Shown: in pieces, positions 35,832 to 43,012 of the stretch | Numbering within the stretch: the first letter of the stretch is position 1 | Layout: every line of letters starts with the position of its first letter | NCBI GenBank assembly: GCA_023389575.1 | Contig: JAEWEG010000086.1 | Coordinates: 1-44,862, forward strand | DNA length: 44,862 nucleotides | Direction of reading: 5' to 3' | From: Chloroflexota bacterium | GTDB taxonomy: Bacteria; Chloroflexota; Chloroflexia; Thermomicrobiales; UBA6265 | Notes under the pieces: model-generated | Database searches by the model: none | Told to the model about the DNA's origin: nothing | What the model saw: only the letters and a program-made list of their open reading frames with translations | Position numbers and translations under genes: made by a program

Positions 35832-37163
35832 ATGACCAGCACGTCACCCTTGATTGACATCACACCGGTGGACGGACTGATCGACGAGCCGCTCCAGGTG
35901 GTCCTGCGCGGGTTCCGCGCCAACGAATCCGTGACCGTCCACTCCTCGGCCAGCTTCAGCGACGCGGCGGGCACGTGGTCGGCGACCGCCACCTACCTCG
36001 CGGACAACGAAGGCGTCGTCGACCTCGATGCCCAGGCGCCCGAATCGGGCAGCTTCGCCGTGGCCGACGCGAACGCCCTGATCTGGGCGCTGCGGCCCGA
36101 CGATCCCGCCACGAACTCCCGAGCACTCAACGGCGGGCTCGACCCCTGGAATCTCACCGTCACAGCCAGCCAGGGTGAGACCAGCGTCTCGGCCACGATC
36201 AGGCGGAACCAGGTCGCCGCCGAGGTGAAACTCGTCGAGGTCCGCGAGGACGACGTCACCGCCAACCTCTTCCTGCCGGAAGGAAAGGGCCCGTATCCCA
36301 CGGTGCTTGTGCTTGGCGGATCGGGTGGGGGATTCGCCGACCGGCAGGCCGCGTTGCTCGCCTCCCATGGCTTCGCCGCCGTGTCGCTGGCCTATTTCGG
36401 CGTCGAGGGGCTTCCCGAGGAGTTGCGGCGGATTCCGCTGGAATACTTCGAGGCCGCCCTCACCTGGATCGGCGAACACCCATTGCTCGACTCCAGCCGG
36501 CTGGCCGTCAGCGGAACCTCCCGCGGTGGGGAACTCGCCCTGCTGCTCGCCTCACGCTACCCGCACATCCGCTCGGTCGTCGCCTGGGTTCCCAGCGGCT
36601 ACCTCTGGGGAGCGATTTCCCGGAGCGAGGACGAAGGCAGCGACGAGGACTTCGCTTCGTGGACGTATGGCGGCAAGGCGCTTCCGGATGCCGGACGCGT
36701 CCGCAACAACGCCGTCGCCCCAGATGAACACGGGGTCGTCCGTCTCGCGCCGGCCTATCTCGACTTCGCCGCCGATGAATCGCGCTCCAACGCGGCGCTC
36801 ATCCCGGTGGAGAATATCAACGGACCGGTATTGCTGGTTTCCGGCAAGGCCGACACGCTGTGGCCTTCGGCCCATTTCAGCACCCTCATCGAACAGCGGC
36901 TGCGGGAGCGAGGGTTCGACTTCGCCGCCGAGCACCTGTCATATGACGACGCGGGACATTCGATCGGCGCGGGGATCTTCCCGACCACGGTCAACCAGAG
37001 TTTCCACCCCATCAGAAAGGCGTTCATCGACCTTGGCGGCACCCCCGAGGGGCTGGCCAGGGCACGCGCGGAGTCGTGGCCGAAGGTGCTGGCCTTCCTT
37101 CGACAACACACATCACCGGCGGTTTTCGTGGGAGACAACGTGTCTCCCACCACGTTTGAGTAG
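35832..37163 (+). CDS. BAAT-family acyl-CoA thioester hydrolase / dienelactone hydrolase-like protein
   Basis: 443 aa, with GGTGGAG seven bases before the ATG. The N-terminal 140 residues match the Ig-like BAAT N domain (IDITPVDGLIDEPLQVVLRGF opening). The alpha/beta-hydrolase domain follows, with the nucleophile Ser in SGTSRGGELAL near residue 235, an acid candidate Asp in SGKADTLWPS near 338 and His in DAGHSIG near 375. Family members hydrolyse or transfer acyl groups from thioesters. It is the first structural gene after the SAM riboswitch, so its role is probably tied to a sulfur compound, for example thioester or amide cleavage of an imported molecule. This is inference. Confidence 0.85.
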   Translation: MTSTSPLIDITPVDGLIDEPLQVVLRGFRANESVTVHSSASFSDAAGTWSATATYLADNEGVVDLDAQAPESGSFAVADANALIWALRPDDPATNSRALNGGLDPWNLTVTASQGETSVSATIRRNQVAAEVKLVEVREDDVTANLFLPEGKGPYPTVLVLGGSGGGFADRQAALLASHGFAAVSLAYFGVEGLPEELRRIPLEYFEAALTWIGEHPLLDSSRLAVSGTSRGGELALLLASRYPHIRSVVAWVPSGYLWGAISRSEDEGSDEDFASWTYGGKALPDAGRVRNNAVAPDEHGVVRLAPAYLDFAADESRSNAALIPVENINGPVLLVSGKADTLWPSAHFSTLIEQRLRERGFDFAAEHLSYDDAGHSIGAGIFPTTVNQSFHPIRKAFIDLGGTPEGLARARAESWPKVLAFLRQHTSPAVFVGDNVSPTTFE

Positions 37164-37205
37164 CGGACCACCCGCGACCAGGTTTCATTGAAAGAGGACA
37201 CTCAC

Positions 37206-38882
37206 GTGAAGAACGCTCCCGTTTCCGGTTCATTCAATCGCCGCCAACTTGTCCAGACCGCCGCTGTCGCCGGTGTCGCGACCGCCGTCGCGGGTGGCTC
37301 CGCCTCCGCCGCGCCGCTCACGGGCGGCTCGAAGGCCGCCATCGCGCAGGACGGCGGCCAGGCCGTGATCGGTTCCTGGCTGGAACCGGCCACCCTGCTC
37401 TCCGGCGCTCCCGTCACCGGCGCCTCGTACCAGCAGATTCAGCGCATCATCGCCAACGCCCTCGTAAAGACCGGCTACCCCTCGTTCGAGGTCGAACCCG
37501 ACCTCGCCGAGTCGTGGGAAGTGTCCGAGGACTCTCGCGTCCACACCTTCAAGCTGCGTTCCGGCGTTACCTGGCAGGACGGCGAACCGTTCACGGCCGA
37601 GGACGTGAAGTTCACCTACGACCTGGTCACCAACGCCGACTGGCCGGGTGGACTGGACTCCTACTTCTCCCAGATCGAAGGTGCCACCGAGCACAAGGCC
37701 GGTGAGGCCGAGGAAGTGACCGGCGTGCAGGTGATCGACGAATCCACCGTCGAAATCACCCTCGTCCAGCCCGACGCCCTCTTCCTGGCATCGGCCGCCA
37801 GCCGCCAGCGCATCCTGCCGAAGCACCTCCTCGAATCGATCGCCCCGGCCGATGTCGACAAGAGCGACTTCGCCCGCAAGCCGGTCTACACCGGCGCCTA
37901 CATCGTCGAGGAATGGCGGGACGGCGAGAGCATCACCTTCCGCGCCAACGAGTCGTACTTCGAGGGCAAGCCGAACATCGACACCCTCGTCGCCCGCTTT
38001 ATCGCCGACGAAGCGACCGCCAACGCCGAGCTGACCTCCGGCGGGCTCGATGTCGGAATCGTCTCGCCCGACCTGCTGGCCGCCTACGAGGGCGATTCGG
38101 CGTTCGTGATCCAGGAACTTCCTGGACTGCGCATCATCTTCCTGCAGTTTGACCTAACCCTTCCGATCTTCAGCGATCCGCGCGTTCGCCAGGCGATCAG
38201 CCATTCGGTCGACCGCCAGACGGTGATCGATGCCCTGCTGCTCGGCAAGGGTGAGGTCGGCCGCAGCCTCATCACCCCGCTGTCGTGGATCTTCAATGAA
38301 GAGGCGCCCCAGTACTCGTACGACGTCGAAGCCGCCGCCGCCCTGCTCGACGAGGCGGGCTGGACGCTGGGCGACGACGGCGTGCGCGTGAACGAGGCGG
38401 GCGAGCGCCTGGCCTTCACCCTCACCGTGCCGACGGCCTACCGGCAGGATGGCCTCGCCGTCCAGCCATTCCTCCAGGCAATCGGGGTCGAAGCGACCAT
38501 CGAGGAACTGGGGGCTGGCCAGGTGACCGGTCCGCTGGCGGTTGGCGAGTTCCAGGCCACCATCAACGCCTGGAACAACTTCATCATCGACCCTCGCGCA
38601 GATCTCCAGCGCTGGTTCCAGAACCCGAAACCGGTGGAGACGACCGGCTACAAGAACGACGAAGTGGACGCCCTCTTCGTGGAGGCCCGGGCGGAACTCG
38701 ACCAGGAAACCGAGAAGGGCATCTACTTCGAAATCCAGAACCTCATCGAAACCGACGCCCCAATCACCTACCTTTGGAGAGAACAGGACCTGCTGGTGGC
38801 GAACCAGCGCGTGTCCGTTCCCGAGGTGAGCTCGCTCGCCGAACTCTACGCCCGCATTCCGGAATGGGCCATCAATTCCTGA
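37206..38882 (+). CDS. ABC transporter substrate-binding protein, family 5
   Basis: 558 aa from GTG at 37206, with GAGGA upstream; TTG at 37188 lacks such spacing. The signal has twin arginines (FNRRQLVQTAAVAGVATAVAG), so Tat export is likely. SBP family 5 blocks are clear: HTFKLRSGVTWQDGEPFTAEDVKFTYDLVTN near 120, then VRQAISHSVDRQTVIDALLLGKG near 330. It should bind the transported solute outside the cell and deliver it to the two permeases encoded after it. The binding pocket cannot be read from sequence, but riboswitch control suggests a sulfur-bearing peptide or conjugate. Confidence 0.93.
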   Translation: MKNAPVSGSFNRRQLVQTAAVAGVATAVAGGSASAAPLTGGSKAAIAQDGGQAVIGSWLEPATLLSGAPVTGASYQQIQRIIANALVKTGYPSFEVEPDLAESWEVSEDSRVHTFKLRSGVTWQDGEPFTAEDVKFTYDLVTNADWPGGLDSYFSQIEGATEHKAGEAEEVTGVQVIDESTVEITLVQPDALFLASAASRQRILPKHLLESIAPADVDKSDFARKPVYTGAYIVEEWRDGESITFRANESYFEGKPNIDTLVARFIADEATANAELTSGGLDVGIVSPDLLAAYEGDSAFVIQELPGLRIIFLQFDLTLPIFSDPRVRQAISHSVDRQTVIDALLLGKGEVGRSLITPLSWIFNEEAPQYSYDVEAAAALLDEAGWTLGDDGVRVNEAGERLAFTLTVPTAYRQDGLAVQPFLQAIGVEATIEELGAGQVTGPLAVGEFQATINAWNNFIIDPRADLQRWFQNPKPVETTGYKNDEVDALFVEARAELDQETEKGIYFEIQNLIETDAPITYLWREQDLLVANQRVSVPEVSSLAELYARIPEWAINS

Positions 38883-38889
38883 TCGCACC

Positions 38890-38914
38890 GGGGGCATGGA
38901 ACACGCATGCCCCC
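38890..38914 (+). terminator. Hairpin between binding protein and permease genes
   Basis: GGGGGCATG and CATGCCCCC form a perfect 9-bp stem with a 7-base loop, eight bases after the binding-protein stop. Without a T-run it is more likely an mRNA-stabilising hairpin that gives more binding protein than permease. Confidence 0.5.
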
Positions 38915-38956
38915 ACACCACGCGTCGTTGCACGCGACCTGGCCAGGTGAGTCTTA

Positions 38957-39913
38957 GTGAGTCGTCATATCACGCGTCGAATCCTGCTCCTGATCCCGAT
39001 GCTGTTCGGCATCTCGATCATCTCGTACGGGATCATCCGGCTGGCGCCGGGCGATCCCGCCCGCGTGCTCGCCGACCCCGAAATGCTGACCACCGAGCAG
39101 ATGGAGGCCATCCGCTCCCAGCTTGGACTGGACCAGCCGCTGGTGGTGCAGTACCTGCGAACGATGCAGTCGCTGCTCACGGGCGACCTGCTCTCGTTCA
39201 AGACACGGCAGCCAGTGATCGAGATGATGCTGGAGCGGTTGCCAACCACGTTGATCCTGACAACGTCGGTGATCCTGGTTGGCTTCACGGTCGGCATCGC
39301 GGTCGGCGTGTTCCAGGCGCTGAAGCGCAATACCATTGTCGATGACATCCTCACCTTCCTCTCGCTGTTCGGCTTCGCGGTGCCCGCCTTTTGGCTGGCG
39401 CTGATGCTGATGCTCGTCTTCTCGGTACGGCTCGACTGGCTCCCGGCAAGCGGAATCCGGCCCACGAACACATCGGGCTGGAACCCGTTCGTCGTCGCGC
39501 CCTACCTCGTCCTACCCACGCTGGTCCTTTCCACCAACCTGATCGCCAGCGTGGCGCGCTACACCCGCTCGTCGATGCTCGACACCATGAGCCAGGATTT
39601 CCTGCGAACCGCCCGCGCCAAGGGACTCAGCGAGCGGGCGGTGACCGTGCGCCACGCCTTGCGCAACTCGCTGCTGCCGGTGATCACGCTGCTCGGCGTG
39701 CAGATTCCCTATCTGCTGGGCGGAACCGTCGCGATCGAATCGATCTTCGCCCTGCCCGGGATCGGGCGCCTGGCGCTGGACTCGGTCATCGCGCGCGACT
39801 ACCCGGTGATCCTGACCATCAACCTTTTCGTGGCCATCCTGGTCCTGGTCGGCAACCTGCTGGCGGATATCGCCTACGGCCTCGCCGATCCACGCGTCAG
39901 GCTTGGCGAATGA
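38957..39913 (+). CDS. ABC transporter permease, DppB/OppB family
   Basis: 318 aa from GTG at 38957, with AGGTGAG eight bases upstream. It shows six membrane helices, the N-terminal RRILLLIPMLFGISIISYGIIRLAPGDPA pattern, the EAA loop ARAKGLSERAVTVRHALRNSLLP near 225 and the ending ADIAYGLADPRVRLGE. It forms the channel with the DppC-type partner that overlaps its stop. Confidence 0.95.
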   Translation: MSRHITRRILLLIPMLFGISIISYGIIRLAPGDPARVLADPEMLTTEQMEAIRSQLGLDQPLVVQYLRTMQSLLTGDLLSFKTRQPVIEMMLERLPTTLILTTSVILVGFTVGIAVGVFQALKRNTIVDDILTFLSLFGFAVPAFWLALMLMLVFSVRLDWLPASGIRPTNTSGWNPFVVAPYLVLPTLVLSTNLIASVARYTRSSMLDTMSQDFLRTARAKGLSERAVTVRHALRNSLLPVITLLGVQIPYLLGGTVAIESIFALPGIGRLALDSVIARDYPVILTINLFVAILVLVGNLLADIAYGLADPRVRLGE

Positions 39914-40821
39914 GCCAGGCCAGCGCCACGCTCGGCGACATCACCGACTCACCATCCACGAAATCCGGCCAGGGCGGCGCCCGCGTTGGAAAACGAAAGC
40001 CCACCTGGCGGCGCATGCTGAGCAACAACCGCATCGCGCTCGGCACGGGCACGCTCGTCATCATGTACCTGATCGCCATTTTCGCGCCGTGGCTCGCCCC
40101 CCAGGACCCGAACGCGCAGATCCTGCTCGACCGGCTGAAGCCGCCAAGCGCCGATCACTGGCTCGGAACCGACAGCCTGGGCCGCGACATCTTCTCCCGC
40201 GCCATTTACGCCACCCGCATCTCCCTCTCCGTCAGCCTGGTGGCGATGCTGATCACCATCGTCCTCGGCGTCACGCTGGGCATGGTGGCCGGGTTCGCGG
40301 GCGGCATCGTCGACATGCTGATCATGCGCGTCACCGACATGCTGATGGCATTCCCGATCTTCATCCTGCTCATCACCATGGTCTCCATCTACGGATCGAG
40401 CCTGCGCCTGATGATCCTCTTCCTCGGCCTGACGGCCTGGCCGCTCACGGCGCGGACCATCCGGGCCGAGGTGCTGTCGCTCAAGCACCGCGACTACATC
40501 GACGCCGCCCGGGTGGGTGGAGCCTCGATGCCGCGCATTCTGTGGCACCACCTGCTGCCCGGCGTTGTCTCGGTGATCGTCGTCGCGGCCACGCTCCGGG
40601 TGGCAACCGTGATCCTGGTCGAATCCAGCCTCAGCTACTTCGGGTTGGGTGTCACTCCGCCCACGCCGACCTGGGGCAACATGGCCGCCGAAGGGCGACT
40701 GTTCCTCGATACGGCCTGGTGGATCACCACGTTCCCAGGCCTGCTCGTGGTGTTTACGGTCCTCGCCTACAACCTGCTCGGAGACGGTCTCCGGGATGAA
40801 CTCGACCCTCGTCGCCGCTAA
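39910..40821 (+). CDS. ABC transporter permease, DppC/OppC family
   Basis: 303 aa. The ATG at 39910 overlaps the stop of the partner gene (ATGA); a longer frame to 39391 is a shadow. The hallmark HWLGTDSLGRDIFSRAIYATRISLSVS lies near residues 78-104, the EAA loop AARVGGASMPRILWHHLLPG near 205, and the end is GDGLRDELDPRRR. As with the other importer in this window, no ATPase gene is linked. Confidence 0.95.
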   Translation: MSQASATLGDITDSPSTKSGQGGARVGKRKPTWRRMLSNNRIALGTGTLVIMYLIAIFAPWLAPQDPNAQILLDRLKPPSADHWLGTDSLGRDIFSRAIYATRISLSVSLVAMLITIVLGVTLGMVAGFAGGIVDMLIMRVTDMLMAFPIFILLITMVSIYGSSLRLMILFLGLTAWPLTARTIRAEVLSLKHRDYIDAARVGGASMPRILWHHLLPGVVSVIVVAATLRVATVILVESSLSYFGLGVTPPTPTWGNMAAEGRLFLDTAWWITTFPGLLVVFTVLAYNLLGDGLRDELDPRRR

Positions 40822-40856
40822 CCATCGGCACGGCTCGCCCAAAGACAAGGAACCAG

Positions 40857-41606
40857 ATGCCAATCGCCATCGATCACGTCGTCGTCGCGGTCAATGACCT
40901 GCAACAGACGATCAAGGATTACGAGCAACTCGGATTCACCGTCACCATCGGCGGCGACCACGCCCATCGCGGATCGCACAACGCCCTCATCGTGTTCCAG
41001 GACGGCAGCTACATCGAGCTGATCGCCTTCAAGCACGAACCGCCGGTGAAGGACAACGACTGGTGGGATGTCCTCCAGACCGGTGAAGGCCTCGTCGACG
41101 CGGCGGTCATCTCCGCGGGCCTGGTCGACGAATCTGCCCGCCTCCGCGAGGCCGGGCTCGATGTCGCCGATCCCTTCCAGGGTGGGCGGCACCGCCCGGA
41201 CGGTGTCGAGATCGCCTGGCGGCTCGCCCGAATCGCCACGGACAACGGCGTGCGCCTGCCGTTCGTGATCGAGGATGTGACCCCGCACGACCTGCGCGTT
41301 CCGGGCGGTCCGCTGGCGGAGCACGCCAATGGAACCACCGGCATCGCCAGCGTGACGTTCGGCGTGCCATCGCGAGACGCCGCCACGCCCGCCTATACCG
41401 CGCTGTTCGGGAAACCGACCGGCGAGGGCGCGTTCGCCGTCGGTGACCAGTCGATCCGGATCGTGGAACCGGGCGATGTTTCCGATGACGTGGCGAGCCT
41501 GATCGCCACCCGGGGTTCACGCCCGGTGGCGGTGGCGCTCACCGGGACCAATCAGGACCTGTCCCTCGATTTGACGCATGGCGCGACCTTTACCGCCGCC
41601 AGGTAG
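40857..41606 (+). CDS. VOC/glyoxalase-like domain protein, copy 2
   Basis: 249 aa, with AAGGA before the ATG. It opens IDHVVVAVNDLQQTIKDYEQLGFTVT and continues SHNALIVFQDGSYIELIAFK, clearly paralogous to the protein at 34197-35030 and the same PF13468-like layout. A second unit, starting near residue 158, is less conserved. It sits between the permease and the flavin monooxygenase genes in the riboswitch operon, so it probably handles an intermediate of the same pathway, for instance an aldehyde, thiol adduct or dioxygenation step. The metal ligands cannot be assigned with certainty. Confidence 0.85.
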   Translation: MPIAIDHVVVAVNDLQQTIKDYEQLGFTVTIGGDHAHRGSHNALIVFQDGSYIELIAFKHEPPVKDNDWWDVLQTGEGLVDAAVISAGLVDESARLREAGLDVADPFQGGRHRPDGVEIAWRLARIATDNGVRLPFVIEDVTPHDLRVPGGPLAEHANGTTGIASVTFGVPSRDAATPAYTALFGKPTGEGAFAVGDQSIRIVEPGDVSDDVASLIATRGSRPVAVALTGTNQDLSLDLTHGATFTAAR

Positions 41607-41624
41607 TAGTGGAGTAATTCGGAC

Positions 41625-42599
41625 ATGACCCTCAAGATCGGCCTGACTCTTCCCAATCGCGGCGTCCTTTTTGACGCAACCACCCCCGCCGAGCTCGTTG
41701 AGCTGGCCGAAATCGCCGACAAGTCCGGCGGCTTCGACAGCGTGTGGGTGGGCGACAGCCTGCTGGCAAAGCCCCGGCTGGAAGCCATCACCCTGCTGGC
41801 CGCGATCGCTGCCCGCACCGAGCACGTGAAGATCGGCCCGGCCTGCCTCGCGAGCTTCCCGCTCCGCGATCCCATCCAGCTCGCCGACCAGTGGGCCAGC
41901 CTCGACCAGCTCGCCCAGGGCCGGACCATCCTCGTGGCCTGCAACGGCAACGTCGACCAGGCCGGCGTGCACGTCGAGAGCGAGATTTGGAACGTCTCCA
42001 AGAAGGACCGCGTGGAGCGTGTCAGCGAGGGCCTGCAGATCGTCCGCAAGCTCTTCACCGAGGACAACGTGTCATTCTCGGGCAAGCAGTACAACTTCAG
42101 CGGCGTGACCATCGAGCCGAAGCCGTTCAACCCGGGCGGACCGCCGATCTGGCTGGCCGTGCATGCCCCGCGCGACAACGAGCGGGCCGTGGACCTGTCG
42201 CATCGCCGCATCATCAACCACGCCGATGGCTGGCAGACCTCCAAGTGGGCCTTCGACGACCTGGAATGGCGGATCGTCGACCTGCGGAAGCGGGCGGCGG
42301 ACGCGGGCAAGGACCCGGCGGCGCTAGCCACGCATCTCTATCACAACGTGAACCTGACCGAGGATATCGATACCGCCACCGCCGAATCCAAGAAATTCCT
42401 CGACCTCTACTACACGGCCGACTTCTCGATCGAGCACGTTCAGGGCTGGACTTCGCAGGGCACCCCCGAACAGGTGGTCGAACGCCTGAAGCGCTACGAG
42501 GCCATCGGCTTCGACGGCGTCACGCTCCGGATCACGTCCTGGAACCAGCGCGAGCAGCTCGACCGCCTGATCAACGAGGTCCTGCCGCACTTCAACTAG
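41625..42599 (+). CDS. LLM-class (luciferase-like) flavin-dependent oxidoreductase
   Basis: 324 aa, with GGAG before the ATG. It has the luciferase-like TIM-barrel pattern: LKIGLTLPNRG, a GFDSVWVGDSLLAKPRLEAITLLAAIAARTEHVKIG block (about 35-70), a DRVERVSEGLQIVRKLFTE block near 130 and a PPIWLAVHAP strand near 178. The family includes FMNH2 monooxygenases such as alkanesulfonate and organosulfide monooxygenases, and F420 enzymes. Which flavin it uses is not clear. As the last gene of a SAM-riboswitch operon it is the best candidate for C-S bond oxidation. A separate reductase gene is not seen here. Confidence 0.92.
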   Translation: MTLKIGLTLPNRGVLFDATTPAELVELAEIADKSGGFDSVWVGDSLLAKPRLEAITLLAAIAARTEHVKIGPACLASFPLRDPIQLADQWASLDQLAQGRTILVACNGNVDQAGVHVESEIWNVSKKDRVERVSEGLQIVRKLFTEDNVSFSGKQYNFSGVTIEPKPFNPGGPPIWLAVHAPRDNERAVDLSHRRIINHADGWQTSKWAFDDLEWRIVDLRKRAADAGKDPAALATHLYHNVNLTEDIDTATAESKKFLDLYYTADFSIEHVQGWTSQGTPEQVVERLKRYEAIGFDGVTLRITSWNQREQLDRLINEVLPHFN

Positions 42600-42631
42600 G
42601 CACGAGCAAGGGCGACAACAGATACCAGGGA

Positions 42632-42659
42632 AAGGCCGGGCTCAGGCGAGCCCGGCCTT
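42632..42659 (+). terminator. Terminator of the riboswitch operon
   Basis: Perfect 12-bp stem AAGGCCGGGCTC/GAGCCCGGCCTT with a 4-base loop, 32 bases after the LLM stop. No T-run follows. Confidence 0.7.
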
Positions 42660-42791
42660 CCCGCGTTGACACACGTTTGGTCCGTGAGCCACGGCCCCAT
42701 CCATGTCACGCCCTCCAAGGCCGACACGAGGTCGGCCCCTACCACGAATTGTCGGACATCGGGATGTCCCAGCGCCCACACTACCCATTCA

Positions 42792-42861
42792 CACACCATT
42801 CCCGTCATCCCGAGCGGAGCGAGGGAACCCCGGACGAAGTCCTTCCGCCGAAGGCGGTGTC
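42792..42861 (+). repeat. Dispersed repeat R2, copy 2
   Basis: Near-identical to the reverse complement of 31658-31728 over 70 bases, with an internal CCGCC/GGCGG stem. Confidence 0.75.
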
Positions 42862-42951
42862 TGGTGGAAGGGATTAGGTGATCAGCTCCTGGTGGATCGA
42901 TCCAGTTCCAAGCCAAGCCAGCCGCTTGGCTACCGAAAAGGTGTGGACGGC

Positions 42952-42982
42952 AAAGGGTGGACTCGAAGTGAGTCCACCCTTT
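42952..42982 (-). terminator. Hairpin after the SH3b/M23 gene
   Basis: Arms 42952-42964 and 42970-42982 are perfect over 13 bp with a 5-base loop, 31 bases downstream of the minus-strand stop at 43013. Confidence 0.7.
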
Positions 42983-43012
42983 CCGGTTCCGTCCGCCGCG
43001 AACCAATCGAGG

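Larger units (their letters stand above)
42600..43012. other. 413-base intergenic region with hairpins and repeats
   Basis: No gene seen. It holds the terminator of the riboswitch operon, an inverted repeat GCCGAC/GTCGGC near 42720-42737, GGACAT/ATGTCC near 42754-42769, R2 copy 2 (42792-42861) and the hairpin at the end of the SH3b gene. Confidence 0.55.

Noticed and set aside
35614..35835. 73-codon frame in the riboswitch leader
   Set aside because: Its 5' part overlaps the attenuator-like stems and its product is low-complexity. Only the overlap with the next start (ATGA) is notable, so I mention it under the leader structure and do not call a gene.
42603..43006. Frames across the repeat region after the LLM gene
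   Set aside because: They run through hairpins and dispersed repeat R2; non-coding.
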